A stretch of DNA of 64,000 bases from Diaphorobacter sp. HDW4A (GCF_011305995.1 NZ_CP049910.1:5408501-5472500); one strand, 5' to 3'; positions 1-8,680 are shown, numbered from the stretch's first letter. The notes: generated by a model from the sequence alone, not told the origin. Translations and numbers: made by a program.

Positions 1-369
1 GCGCAGGAAATCCAGCGTCAAGCTGCCGCGCAGGAGCTGCTGCGACAGGAAAAGGAGGTGGCCGAGCGACAGTGGACGAAGGTCTACTTCCGGCATTGGA
101 TCCTCGATGTTGCGGGGCGCGGATCGTGTCAGAAAACCCAGCGCAAGCTCGACGAATACATGCAGCGCTCGACCTATCGCAATTTTTCATGCAACTGCAA
201 CACTGCGCCGGTCAATCATCCCGCGTGGCGCGGTCATTCCGAAGACATCTGCCGAGGTGAGTTGGAGTTCAACGCCCAGTTGGACGCGAACGCAAGGGTG
301 AGCGGCAAGGAGGGGGAGACCAACCGCTGGGGCTTTGAGATCAAGAAAGGCAGCGCGTTCAGTTACTGA
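1..369 (+). CDS. C-terminal part of an unknown protein, 5' end outside the window
   Basis: The reading frame is open from base 1, so the start lies upstream. The visible 122 residues begin with an Ala/Gln/Glu/Arg-rich stretch (AQEIQRQAAAQELLRQEKEV) typical of an alpha-helical coiled coil. A tail with several cysteines follows (GSCQ, FSCNCN, EDICRGE) and the protein ends in KKGSAFSY. A GTG at 58 could start a shorter product, but the helical reading continues without a break before it, so I treat the gene as truncated by the edge. Its stop overlaps the 3' end of the opposing LysR gene by a few bases. No family recognised. Confidence 0.6.
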   Translation, partial: AQEIQRQAAAQELLRQEKEVAERQWTKVYFRHWILDVAGRGSCQKTQRKLDEYMQRSTYRNFSCNCNTAPVNHPAWRGHSEDICRGELEFNAQLDANARVSGKEGETNRWGFEIKKGSAFSY

Positions 370-1262
370 ACCGCGCCGAGGGTTGACGCGGGATAGATCT
401 CCCGCACGCAATCCAGCCACGCCCGCGCCGCGCGCGAGAGGTAGCCGGGGCGCCACATCAGCACCACGTCCCAGCTCAGCACGGGATCGACCAGCGGCCG
501 GCTTGCCACGCGCGCCGGGTCGTAGCGCGCGATCACGTGCTCGAACATCACGGCGATGCCCACGTCCTGCGCGACCAGATCGCCTATGAAATCCCAGTAG
601 CGTGACTGCAGGCGGATGTGCGGCTCGAAGCCCGCACGCGCGCATTGTTCGAGCACCGCCTGGTGTAGCTTGAAGCCCGGGGTGTAGAGCACGAAGGGCT
701 TATCGCGTAGATCGCGCCAAGCGAGCGGCGCGTTCGCGTCTTCCACCCGGTGTGCCGCCATGGCCACGCGGGTGGTCTGGCGGGCAATGGTCGTGGTCTG
801 CAGCTCGGGATCGGGCTCGCTGAGCAGGCCGAGCGTCATGTCGAGCTTGCCGTCGAGCAGCGCCTGCCGCTGCGCGCTCGCGCCCTGCTCGTCGACCTGC
901 AGCACAACGCCGGGGTGGCGCTGCTGGAACAGCGCGATCACCGGTGCCATGTAGTGCCCGGCCGTCGGCATGATGCCTACGCTGAGCTCGCCGCGCGCGA
1001 TGCCGTCGACCTCGGCCACCTCCTGTTTGAGGCGGCGGGCCTCGTCCAGCAGCGTGAGGCCGTGCACATAGACCACCTTGCCCGCGTCTGTGAGCCGCAC
1101 GCTGCGGCCTTCGCGCAGCAGCAGCGGGCCGCCAAGCTCGTCCTCCAGCGACTTGACCATCTTGCTGATGGTGGGCTGGGTCACGTGCAGCGTATTGGCG
1201 GCGCGGGTGAAGCCGTTCTGGCGGACGACTTCGACGAAGTAGCGCAGGGCTCGCAGATCCAT
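363..1262 (-). CDS. LysR-family regulator beside cidA/cidB
   Basis: A 299-residue LysR-type regulator. The N-terminal winged helix-turn-helix (about 1-60) includes the recognition-helix region HVTQPTISKMVKSLEDELG. The effector-binding domain (about 90-295) includes GELSVGIMPTAGHYMAP and a late QDVGIAVMFE segment. Length is normal and the ATG lies at the expected place before MDLRALRYF. It is divergent from the cidA/lrgA-like gene with 84 bases between the starts. That layout, and the paired dyads in the gap, suggest it controls the cidAB-like operon, as CidR does in firmicutes. The inducer is unknown; in known CidR systems it is linked to overflow acetate or pyruvate. Confidence 0.85.
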   Translation of the reverse strand: MDLRALRYFVEVVRQNGFTRAANTLHVTQPTISKMVKSLEDELGGPLLLREGRSVRLTDAGKVVYVHGLTLLDEARRLKQEVAEVDGIARGELSVGIMPTAGHYMAPVIALFQQRHPGVVLQVDEQGASAQRQALLDGKLDMTLGLLSEPDPELQTTTIARQTTRVAMAAHRVEDANAPLAWRDLRDKPFVLYTPGFKLHQAVLEQCARAGFEPHIRLQSRYWDFIGDLVAQDVGIAVMFEHVIARYDPARVASRPLVDPVLSWDVVLMWRPGYLSRAARAWLDCVREIYPASTLGAVQ

Positions 1263-1274
1263 GGCGTGCTGACT

Positions 1275-1320
1275 ATTCCAAATTTGAATGAAAAAAATAA
1301 GAATAATTCATTTTACGAAT
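1275..1320. promoter_or_regulatory. Paired ATTC-N7-GAAT dyads, probable LysR operator
   Basis: Two 15-base dyads of identical layout lie in the divergent gap: ATTCCAAATTTGAAT at 1275-1289 and ATTCATTTTACGAAT at 1306-1320. Both contain the T-N11-A pattern typical of LysR sites. Their centres are 31 bases apart, about three helical turns, so two dimers would bind the same face. The second dyad sits just upstream of the cidA-like start, where an activator or repressor would meet RNA polymerase. Confidence 0.6.
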
Positions 1321-1346
1321 GTACGTGAAAACCCTAGACTTTGGGC

Positions 1347-1814
1347 ATGTCATCAAGCACTTCCATCGCCTTGGCCCACGCGCCCGCGTGGTTGGCTGCG
1401 CTCCGGCAGGGCGCACGCATTGTGTTGCAGATTGTGCTGCTCAGCAGCATCTGGGCCGCCATGGACTTGGCGCGCCAGCGCTTTGGCTGGAGTATGCCGG
1501 CCGGCCTGATCGGCTTTGGGCTGCTGGCTGTGGGGCTGTTCACCGGTCTCGTCAAGGTGCAGTGGCTCAGGGGCGGCACCCACTGGCTGCTCGCCGAGAT
1601 GCTGCTGTTCTTCGTGCCCGCCATGCTGGTGATCACTGAATACGGCGATCTGGTGTGCCATCAGGGCCTGCGGATTCTGGCCGTGATCGTCGCCAGCACG
1701 GCCTGCGTGATGGTCGTCACCGCGCTTGCGGTGGACCGTGTCTACCGCCTTGAGCTGTGGCTCGCGCGCCGCCGCTCCACGCATGACGCGCACCGTGCAT
1801 CGCCAAAGGAGTGA
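1347..1814 (+). CDS. CidA/LrgA family membrane protein
   Basis: A small integral membrane protein of the CidA/LrgA (holin-like) family, with about four hydrophobic helices. Segments such as MPAGLIGFGLLAVGLFTG and LLAEMLLFFVPAMLVI match the family pattern in which the second helix precedes a conserved FFVPA. CidA/LrgA proteins pair with CidB/LrgB and are linked to murein hydrolase control or, in more recent work, to export of pyruvate and other small acids. I take ATG 1347 (MSSSTS) rather than the in-frame TTG at 1341. The lrgB-like gene starts six bases after this stop, so the two are one operon. Confidence 0.85.
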   Translation: MSSSTSIALAHAPAWLAALRQGARIVLQIVLLSSIWAAMDLARQRFGWSMPAGLIGFGLLAVGLFTGLVKVQWLRGGTHWLLAEMLLFFVPAMLVITEYGDLVCHQGLRILAVIVASTACVMVVTALAVDRVYRLELWLARRRSTHDAHRASPKE

Positions 1815-1819
1815 ATTCC

Positions 1820-2518
1820 ATGTTGTCCAATGAAATGATCGGCGTGCTTTCGCTGCTCGCCACCGTGGGTTGCTATTGGGCCAACAAGCGCGTCTACCGC
1901 AGCCATCCGCATCCGCTGCTCATGCCCATCGTGGCGACGCCCATCGTGCTGATCGCCCTCGCGCTCGCCACGCATGTGAGCTATCCACAGTACATCGCCC
2001 AGACCCACTGGCTGGTCTGGTTGCTGGGCCCCACGACGGTGGCGTTCGCGCTGCCGCTCTACGAGAACCGCCAAATGATGAAAAGGCATTGGATGTCGAT
2101 CACCACCGGCGTGGTCGTGGCCAGCGTCATGTCGGTCGGCACGACCGTGCTGTTCGCCCAGTGGTTTGGCCTGTCGGAGGAGCTGCAGAAGGGCTTGGCT
2201 GTGCGCAGCATCACCACCCCGTTCGCCATAGAGGCAGAAAAGGTGCTCGGCGGCTCCACTGATCTGGCGGCGCTCTTCGTGCTGCTCACCGGCGTGAGCG
2301 GCATGCTCATGGGCGAGACCATTCTGCGCTTGCTGCCCCGCGTGCGCAGCAAGCTTGCGGCCGGTTCGATCTTCGGCGGAGCCGCGCACGGCGCGGGCGT
2401 CGCCAAGGCCCGGCAATGGGGCGGCGAGGTGCCGGCCGTCGTGGCCTCGCTGGTAATGATGATCGCCGGGGCGGTCAATGTGCTCGCGGCGCCTTGGGTG
2501 AAGTGGTTGCTTTTCTGA
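1820..2518 (+). CDS. CidB/LrgB family membrane protein
   Basis: A polytopic membrane protein of about 232 residues of the LrgB/CidB/YohK family. Visible features are multiple hydrophobic helices, the segment KGLAVRSITTPFAIE, which corresponds to the conserved K-S-x-T-x-P motif, and a Gly-rich C-terminal part (GSIFGGAAHGAGVAKA). ATG 1820 is preferred over GTG 1811 because AAAGGAG at 1805-1811 then sits at normal ribosome-binding distance. It is the second gene of the cidA-cidB pair and probably forms a complex with the CidA-like protein in the inner membrane. Confidence 0.88.
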   Translation: MLSNEMIGVLSLLATVGCYWANKRVYRSHPHPLLMPIVATPIVLIALALATHVSYPQYIAQTHWLVWLLGPTTVAFALPLYENRQMMKRHWMSITTGVVVASVMSVGTTVLFAQWFGLSEELQKGLAVRSITTPFAIEAEKVLGGSTDLAALFVLLTGVSGMLMGETILRLLPRVRSKLAAGSIFGGAAHGAGVAKARQWGGEVPAVVASLVMMIAGAVNVLAAPWVKWLLF

Positions 2519-2691
2519 GCGAGCCGGATTCGGTTGTGAATCTGTGGTTTTGACAACGCCAGTGGCGGCCATCCGGTGAATGGCGACACCCATCCGTTCG
2601 GCGCAGTGGCGACGGATCACACGCTGTCCGCGATCTTCGAGCCCGTCACCAGCATAGCGGCACCACGGCCCCGACTGCCGGCACTCCAAGC

Positions 2692-2853
2692 ATGGTGGCC
2701 GCTGGTGCTGTTGGCACACAGGCCTACATGCGGGTCATCACGGGCAGACCGGCTGTTTTGCACACGGCTGCTCCCATTCCCACGTTGGGTCAGTGGGGTA
2801 TCGCATCGCTCTCGGCCGCGCTGCGCCGCAGACAGAGCGGTGTGCCGAGGTGA
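2692..2853 (+). pseudogene. Remnant of an IPTL-CTERM sorting tail
   Basis: The 335 bases between cidB and the kinase hold no intact gene. One frame that stays open to the stop at 2851 encodes APIPTLGQWGIASLSA followed at once by ALRRRQSGVPR. An IPTL-CTERM signal has three parts: the IPTLxxWG motif, a transmembrane helix and an Arg-rich end. Here the motif (2773-2799) and the Arg cluster are present but the helix is reduced to a few residues, and no secreted domain with a signal peptide precedes it. I read this as the decayed end of a surface-sorted protein. The start used is simply the nearest in-frame ATG. Confidence 0.5.
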
Positions 2854-4773
2854 TCATGCACTCTTTGCCAGCGTTGATCGGCTCAGCGCAATCTCCACGG
2901 ACACCAGCGTGCCGCAGGCGCCCGAATCTACGCTGAGCCTGCCGCCGATGCGTGCGGTGCGGGCCGTCATGCTGCGCATGCCTACGCTCGTGTGTTGCTG
3001 CTGCACAGCGGCGACGTCGAAGCCCACGCCGTTGTCTTCCACGCAGACGACGAAGCCCTCGACACTGGGTTGCTCGCAGCGCACGCGCACACTGGTGGCG
3101 CGACTGTGCTTGATCACGTTGGAGAGGGCTTCTTCCACCAGCCGCGAGAGGTTGAGGCTTTGCAGCGCGCTTGGCCGCAGTTCCGGATCCAGCCATTGCG
3201 TCGCGACGTTCCAGGTGCTGTCCACCTCCAGCTCGTCGAAGATGCGAGTGAAGCGGTGGCGTAGCGGTGCGGCCCATTGCACAGGCGTGTCGGGGATGGC
3301 GGCATCGGCTCCGCCGCTGGCGTTGTAGTCGATCATCTGGCGCAGATCGTCGCGCAGTGTCTTCAGAATGGAGAGCACGCGCCCGTTAGGCAGCGGCTCA
3401 CTGGCCTGCTCGACCAGCGCCATGCCGCGCACCAGACTCGCGCCCAGTCCATCGTGCAGATCGTGCGCAATGCGCACGCGCTCTTGCAGCGTCGCATTTT
3501 GCAGCGCCTGCGCGTGTTCGCGCTCTTGGGCCTGCGTGAGTTCCGTGCGGGCGTTGGCAATGCCATCGGCCAGCGCGCGGTTGAAGCGCTCCACGCCGCG
3601 TATTTCCTGCACGAGCTGCGTTCCCAGCACCAGCATGATGAGCGCAATGATCAGCGGGCCGCTCAGCGCCGCCCAGTTGCGCGCTACTTCCCAGAAGCCC
3701 AGCATGCCGCTCAGATCATGCAGCGCCACCACCACGAACACCAGCCAGACCAGGGCCAGCAGCATGTCGCTGCGCCGACGTGGCCGCTCGCGTGGGCCGC
3801 GCCAGACATGCCACTGGAATTGCCGCGCATTGAGCAGAAACACCGCCATCGCGCCTTGCCAGATCACGTTCCACCAGGCGGCGGCGTCGGCACGCGGCGC
3901 GAGCAGCGAGGCAGCCGAGCCGACGGTAGCCAACACCCAGAGCGCGCTTTCCACCTTGGGAAGGCGCTGCCCGCCATAGCGGAAGGTAAACAGACAGGCG
4001 CCGAACACGTAGGCAATGAGCGCCACCATCGACGCGCGCGAGCGCATGATCGAATCGGCAAACGGCCAAGGCGATGCGGCGAGATAGGTGCTGAGGTAGG
4101 CCAGCCAAGCCAGCGACATCAGCGCGAACCAGCCGTAGGCAGGCTCCTTGCGGCGCAGCAGCCAGACCAGCACAAACAGCAGGCCCGCCATACCGCAGAG
4201 CACGGCGTTGATGGAATAGATCGTGCGCTGGTGCCATTGCGCGTGTTCGAACTGTGCGCGCACAGTGGCTTCATCCCCGAGTCGCAAGGCGCCCACACCG
4301 GACCAGATGGCGCTCAACCCCACCACATGCACCCACACGGAATTCACACCCGCATGCAGCGACGAGGCGGGCAGCACCCACCATCGCGGTACATTCCAGC
4401 TGCGCGACAACGGCTCCACGAGCGATGAGTCGCGCCACAGCAGATCGTCGTTGATGAACACCGCGCCCGCAACCCCGATGCCGTCGATGCCCAGCGCCAC
4501 CGGCACGCTGCAGCCCGAGGCGTCGAAATCGATGCGATACCAGGCCGAGCCGTCGTAGCCGGGCCAGCGCCGATTCATCGCATCGGGCACCTTGGAGCTC
4601 ACCCAGCCCTGGGTGGGGCGGACGCTGCCGTCACCAGCAGCTTGAGCCACCTCGACATTCAACACACGTGGTTTGCAGGTATTCGAGGCGCTTTCTGCTG
4701 CCCATGCGGGCACCATCGATCCCGCCAGAACCATCAGACACAGAACCAGCCAATGGCGCAGCCAGCGCGTCAA
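2854..4773 (-). CDS. Membrane sensor histidine kinase, NarL/DesK type (HisKA_3)
   Basis: A 639-residue sensor kinase. A signal peptide (1-25, ending PAWAA) leads to a periplasmic jelly-roll-like domain (about 30-185). A seven-helix membrane region (about 185-395) follows, resembling 7TM-DISM receptors. A short coiled coil leads to a HisKA_3 dimerisation domain (RIAHDLHDGLGASLV; the likely phosphorylated His is in LHD, near residue 440) and an HATPase domain with N box EALSNVIKHS (about 545) and G box DNGVGFD. HisKA_3 kinases pair with NarL/FixJ-type response regulators, but none is adjacent, so it is an orphan here. The signal sensed is unknown; the jelly-roll fold suggests a soluble ligand such as a carbohydrate. 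Confidence 0.88.
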   Translation of the reverse strand: MTRWLRHWLVLCLMVLAGSMVPAWAAESASNTCKPRVLNVEVAQAAGDGSVRPTQGWVSSKVPDAMNRRWPGYDGSAWYRIDFDASGCSVPVALGIDGIGVAGAVFINDDLLWRDSSLVEPLSRSWNVPRWWVLPASSLHAGVNSVWVHVVGLSAIWSGVGALRLGDEATVRAQFEHAQWHQRTIYSINAVLCGMAGLLFVLVWLLRRKEPAYGWFALMSLAWLAYLSTYLAASPWPFADSIMRSRASMVALIAYVFGACLFTFRYGGQRLPKVESALWVLATVGSAASLLAPRADAAAWWNVIWQGAMAVFLLNARQFQWHVWRGPRERPRRRSDMLLALVWLVFVVVALHDLSGMLGFWEVARNWAALSGPLIIALIMLVLGTQLVQEIRGVERFNRALADGIANARTELTQAQEREHAQALQNATLQERVRIAHDLHDGLGASLVRGMALVEQASEPLPNGRVLSILKTLRDDLRQMIDYNASGGADAAIPDTPVQWAAPLRHRFTRIFDELEVDSTWNVATQWLDPELRPSALQSLNLSRLVEEALSNVIKHSRATSVRVRCEQPSVEGFVVCVEDNGVGFDVAAVQQQHTSVGMRSMTARTARIGGRLSVDSGACGTLVSVEIALSRSTLAKSA

Positions 4774-4973
4774 CGCACTACTCTCTGGTGGCGTGCAGCG
4801 GTCTCGTCAGGGGGGCGTGGGGCGGGTGTTCGAGTGTTCACGGCGGGGCATTGGCAATTCGGAATGCTGCCGATGCTAGGACAAGCCGCGCGGCTTGCCT
4901 ATCACCCAAACAGGTGAATTTGCATGGAGGTTGCACCTATTCGAAACACCGCACGCACCCTGGTCGGGCGCCA

Positions 4974-5408
4974 TCAGACCGCTGCGCAGCCTCCCGTCAC
5001 ATCACGCATTCCATTGAGCAGAACGCGTTGGTGCTTACCCACTTCACTGCCCTGCATCGCCGCGCGGTGCGCCCAGCGGCTGGCCTCGCAGGGATCGGTG
5101 GTGACCGCATTGCCGTACAGGCCCGGGCCGACGAGCAGCACGCTTGCCAGAAGCTCCTGTGCGCGGACCTCGCCCGCATCACCGGCCTCGCGCAGCAGGC
5201 GCAGCATGGCGGGGTAGTCGCGCTCGGTGCGCGCCTCAAGCGCCATTTGGTAGACCTGTTCGGGCGAGTGTGTGGGCGAGCTTGCAAGATCAGCAGCCTG
5301 TGCATCGCCCACGAGCGAAATGCCACGCGACAGCGCGAGCACGGTGCACAGGGCCAGCAGCACCAGGTGCGAGCCTGTGGGGTGGGAGGTGAGCTTGGGC
5401 GTTGGCAT
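4974..5408 (-). CDS. Small secreted or anchored protein with Sel1-like helices
   Basis: About 144 residues from the ATG at 5408, which has GGAAAGGAA just upstream. A hydrophobic N-terminal segment (HLVLLALCTVLALSRGISLV) acts as signal peptide or anchor. The rest looks like one to two Sel1-type helical repeats: VYQMALEARTERDYPAMLRLL, then AGEVRAQELLASVLL and CEASRWAHRAAMQGS. Two cysteines near the C-terminus (DPCEAS, GGCAAV) could form a disulfide. The 200 bases between this gene and the kinase start hold nothing recognised. Function unknown; Sel1 proteins often act as scaffolds in the envelope. Confidence 0.55.
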   Translation of the reverse strand: MPTPKLTSHPTGSHLVLLALCTVLALSRGISLVGDAQAADLASSPTHSPEQVYQMALEARTERDYPAMLRLLREAGDAGEVRAQELLASVLLVGPGLYGNAVTTDPCEASRWAHRAAMQGSEVGKHQRVLLNGMRDVTGGCAAV

Positions 5409-5580
5409 GGCCGGTTCCTTTCCTTGCATTGCACAGTCCGGAAAGGACTGCTCATGGGGGTGGATTGAATCGACTCAGGCCGCTTGGCACAATGCGGTTG
5501 TTTGCCGCGAGCCTTCGGTTGGGCCGAAGGCGCGACATTCTGGGAATTCACGTTTCATCTCCTCTGAAAGAGCACCCGCC

Positions 5581-6480
5581 ATGCGACTCGATCTGTCCGA
5601 CCTTCGCCTGTTTCTCTGCGTGGTGGATGCCGGCAGCATCACGCAGGGCGCGGCGCGCGCTCATTTGGCGCTGGCGTCGGCGAGTGAACGCCTTCGCAGC
5701 ATCGAGGAAGACGCGGGCGTGCAACTGCTCGAGCGCAGACCGCGCGGCGTGGTCACCACCGAAGCGGGCGAGGCGCTTGCGCACCATGCGCGGCGCATCC
5801 TGCAGCAGCAGGAATTGCTTCGAAGCGAGCTCAGCGATTTCGCCAAAGGCTCGCGCGGCACGCTGGTGTTCTATGCGAGCACGGTGGCGCTCACCGAATA
5901 TCTGCCGCGCCAGCTCGCGCCGTGGCTGGCGACGAAGCCGCGTCTGCGGGTAGACCTCAAGGAGCGCACCAGCACGGAGATTTCGCACGGCATCTCGAGC
6001 GGGCTGATCGAGGCGGGCATCGTCTCCGATGTGGTGCAGACGCAGGGGCTGGATTTGCAACTGCAGCCGCTGGTCAGGGACCATCTGGTGCTGATCGCGC
6101 CTGCGACGCATCATCTCGTGCAGGAGGGCCGCAAGTCGGTGGCCTTCAACGAGTTGCTCGGCGAGCAGTTCGTCGGTTTGGCGAGCGGCAATGCGCTGCA
6201 GGAACACATCGCGGAACACGCGAGCCGCGCGGGACGCGACATCGCGCTGCGCATCCGCATGAAGACCTTCGAGGGCGTTTGCGAAATGGTCTCGCACGGC
6301 ATCGGCGTGGGCATTCTGCCGATTGGTGTGGCGCGGCGCTACAAGCGCCAGCATCCCTGCCAGATCATTCCGCTGACGGACGCGTGGGCACAGCGCCACC
6401 TGTGCCTGTGCTGGCGCGACTGGTCACAGCTGTCTGCACCGATGCGCAGCCTGCTCACGCATCTGGGCGCGATGCCGTGA
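5581..6480 (+). CDS. LysR-family regulator
   Basis: A 299-residue LysR regulator starting at ATG 5581 (MRLDLSDLRLFLCVVDAG). The helix-turn-helix region is GAARAHLALASASERLRSIE, followed by the usual LLERRPRGVVTTEAGEAL linker. The effector domain starts near KGSRGTLVFYAS and ends with the late HGIGVGILPIGVARRY segment. The frame is open further upstream, but no start there fits the family length. It converges on the Bug receptor gene, 18 bases away, and is divergent from the small Sel1-like gene. Its target is not evident. Confidence 0.88.
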   Translation: MRLDLSDLRLFLCVVDAGSITQGAARAHLALASASERLRSIEEDAGVQLLERRPRGVVTTEAGEALAHHARRILQQQELLRSELSDFAKGSRGTLVFYASTVALTEYLPRQLAPWLATKPRLRVDLKERTSTEISHGISSGLIEAGIVSDVVQTQGLDLQLQPLVRDHLVLIAPATHHLVQEGRKSVAFNELLGEQFVGLASGNALQEHIAEHASRAGRDIALRIRMKTFEGVCEMVSHGIGVGILPIGVARRYKRQHPCQIIPLTDAWAQRHLCLCWRDWSQLSAPMRSLLTHLGAMP

Positions 6481-6498
6481 GCGGTCAAACTGCTCGAT

Positions 6499-7482
6499 TC
6501 ACTTGTCCGACCAGGGCGACTCGGCCCAGATGGTCTTGAAACCGTCGGTCTGCTTGTCCAGGCGCGCCTTCCACGCATCGCCCTCGAGGTAGTCCATTTC
6601 GGTGAACTGATTGGTCATCTGCTTCTGGAATTCGGGGTCCTTGGCGATGTCGCGCAGGGCTTCGGTGAGCTTGGTCTTCACCTCGTCGGGAATGCCCTTG
6701 GGCGCGACGATGCCACGCTCGGAGTTGAACACCAGATTCACGCCCTGCTCCTTGAAGCTCGGCACATCAGGAGCGAGCTTGGCGCGCTCGGGGCTGGCTT
6801 GGCCGAGGATGCGCACCTTCTCGCGAAACGGCATCACTTCGCCCAGATTCATGCCGCCGATCACCACCTGATCGCCGAGCACGGCGGTGCGCAGCGGACC
6901 CGCGCCGTTGTAGGGGATGTGGTTGAACTTGGCACCGGTCAGGCGGCTGAACAGCACCATCGCGAGGTGATCGTCCGTGCCCACGCCGGTCGAGCCGTAG
7001 GTGATCTCGCCGGGGCGCGCCTTGGCATCGGCGATCAGGTCGTTCAGGTTCTTGTACTTGCTCGAAGCCAGTACGCTGAACGCGCTGGGGTCGCGCACGA
7101 TGTTGGCGATGTAGGCGAAGTCGGCATTGTTGAACTGGCCCTTGCCGAGGCGCTCGATGGGCAGCGTCACGAGGCCGGGCATGTTGGTCATGCCGAGGGT
7201 GTAGCCATCGGGTTTTGCCTTGGCGACGTATGCCAGGCCGATCTCGCCCGAGGCACCCGCCTTGTTGACTACGACGACGCGCGCGCCGGTCTTGGTGGTC
7301 AGAAATTGAGCCACTGTGCGGGCCGTGATGTCGGTGCCACCGCCGGCGGCGAAACCGACGACCAGTTCAATGGGTTTGTCATTCGGCCATGCTGCCCATG
7401 AGCTAGTAGCGGCTCCAATGGTCAGCGCGCCAACAGCCAACGTCATAGCTCGGCGGGAAAATTTCTTGAAGGAAATGGACAT
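6499..7482 (-). CDS. Bug-family tripartite tricarboxylate receptor (TctC-like)
   Basis: About 327 residues from ATG 7482, preceded by AAGGAG. A Sec signal peptide (MSISFKKFSRRAMTLAVGAL to SSWAA) leads to a mature protein with Bug landmarks: WPNDKPIELVVGFAAGGGTD near the start, the VNKAGASGEIG loop and YGSTGVGTDDHL. Bug proteins bind carboxylates or other small ligands in the periplasm and normally feed TctAB-type permeases. No tctA or tctB lies nearby, as is common for Bug genes in this order of bacteria. It follows the dehydrogenase gene on the same strand after 249 bases that hold a palindromic repeat. It may serve uptake of the substrate handled by the two dehydrogenases upstream. Confidence 0.9.
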   Translation of the reverse strand: MSISFKKFSRRAMTLAVGALTIGAATSSWAAWPNDKPIELVVGFAAGGGTDITARTVAQFLTTKTGARVVVVNKAGASGEIGLAYVAKAKPDGYTLGMTNMPGLVTLPIERLGKGQFNNADFAYIANIVRDPSAFSVLASSKYKNLNDLIADAKARPGEITYGSTGVGTDDHLAMVLFSRLTGAKFNHIPYNGAGPLRTAVLGDQVVIGGMNLGEVMPFREKVRILGQASPERAKLAPDVPSFKEQGVNLVFNSERGIVAPKGIPDEVKTKLTEALRDIAKDPEFQKQMTNQFTEMDYLEGDAWKARLDKQTDGFKTIWAESPWSDK

Positions 7483-7546
7483 TTTGTTCTCCTTGGTTTT
7501 TTGGTGTGGCGAAGCCTTGCGGCTTCGATGATTGGTCGTGCTGAGG

Positions 7547-7640
7547 CGGCGATACAGGGCTTGATCCTTCGTTGCGCCTCCTTGCCGTACGGAAGTACTG
7601 TCTGCGTTGGCGACGCCTCGTCTCAAACCCTGTCTCGCCG
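7547..7640. repeat. About 90-bp palindromic repeat, copy a of three
   Basis: Outer stem 7547-7564 pairs with 7623-7640 (CGGCGATACAGGGCTTGA with TCAAACCCTGTCTCGCCG) with two mismatches. The inner part carries an apical hairpin GTAC-GGAA-GTAC at 7588-7599. The loop sequence (TCGTTGC, CCTTGCC, TGTCTGCG) is shared with the copies at 13399-13489 and 38956-39048, while the stems differ in sequence but remain paired. Confidence 0.7.
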
Positions 7641-7731
7641 TTGTGGCGGTGGATCTTTGCAGCGTGAACACTTCGGTTGCCCGCTGTCGGAATTCCGAAA
7701 CTGCGATCTGGAATCTGCGAGACGGTTGTTC

Positions 7732-8640
7732 TTATGCTTTTTTCGTTGGAACCGTTGGGCATCCCCAGTCGGCCCATAGCTTGGCTACGGCTGCATAGTC
7801 ATCGCGGCCGTGGCCTGCGGCGACGCCCATGTCGTAGACGCTGTGCGAGCCCTGGATCGCGAACAGCGGCACTCCCAGTGTTTGCGCCAGTTGCAGGGCG
7901 AGGACGGAGTCTTTGCGGGCGGCGTCCAGCGGCATGCCGCCTGCGTAGTCGCCGTTGACGATGCGGTCGGCGTAGCGATAGGTGAGTGGACGGTGCAGGC
8001 CCATTTGCGCGTCTGACAGCAGGGTGATGAGCTTCTGGCAATCCACGCCCGAGGCCGTGGCCATGGCTCCGGCTTCGGCGACGACGACCATCACGGCGTG
8101 CGCGACGGCGTTGTTGATCACCTTGGCCGCCGCGCCTGCGCCTTGTTGGCCGAAGTAGACCTGTTTGGTGGCGATGGCGTCGAGCACGCCCTGTGCGCGT
8201 GCAATCGCCTGCTCGTCACCGCCGAGCGCGAGCGATGCCGAACCAGCGACCATCTGGCCGACACCGGCCATGATGGAGGCGTCCACTACGTCGATGCCGA
8301 AAGGAGCAAGCACCTTTTGCTCGGCGTGGATGTGCTCGGGGTTCACCGTGCTGGTCTCCAGTACCACCGCGCCGCGCGGCAGTTGCGGCGCGATCTGCGC
8401 GAGCACGGCCAGCGAGATGGTCGGGGTAGGCAGGCACAGCACGACGATGTGGGTGTTCTTCAGGTCTTCGGGCGAGGTGATGGCGACGCCGCCGAACTTT
8501 TCTTTGGCGCGGGCTAGGGCTGCGGTGTCGAGGTCAAACACCTGTGTGGCGAAATTTGCGCCGATGCGTTCGGCGAGGGGGAAGCCCATGTTGCCTAGGC
8601 CGTAGATGGCGACTGGGTTGTTGGTTGGTTGTTGTGTCAT
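7732..8640 (-). CDS. NAD(P)-dependent beta-hydroxyacid dehydrogenase (3-hydroxyisobutyrate dehydrogenase family)
   Basis: About 302 residues from ATG 8640. The N-terminal Rossmann domain carries IYGLGNMGFPLAERI, the NAD(P)-binding GxGxMG pattern. Conserved family segments include VLETSTVNPEH and the substrate loop DASIMAGVGQMVAGSASL. The helical C-terminal domain contains AGAAAKVINNAVAHA, where K is the expected catalytic Lys (G-x-x-x-K-x-x-x-N), and MPLDAARKD. Members oxidise 3-hydroxyisobutyrate, tartronate semialdehyde and related compounds; the exact substrate cannot be told. It lies between an aldehyde dehydrogenase and a Bug receptor on the same strand, which suggests a small carboxylic acid pathway. 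Longer frames upstream run into the dispersed repeat and are not credible starts. Confidence 0.85.
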   Translation of the reverse strand: MTQQPTNNPVAIYGLGNMGFPLAERIGANFATQVFDLDTAALARAKEKFGGVAITSPEDLKNTHIVVLCLPTPTISLAVLAQIAPQLPRGAVVLETSTVNPEHIHAEQKVLAPFGIDVVDASIMAGVGQMVAGSASLALGGDEQAIARAQGVLDAIATKQVYFGQQGAGAAAKVINNAVAHAVMVVVAEAGAMATASGVDCQKLITLLSDAQMGLHRPLTYRYADRIVNGDYAGGMPLDAARKDSVLALQLAQTLGVPLFAIQGSHSVYDMGVAAGHGRDDYAAVAKLWADWGCPTVPTKKA

Positions 8641-8680
8641 CTTGTCTTGAATTGGGTTGTGAGTGGGGCCGGTTTTCATT

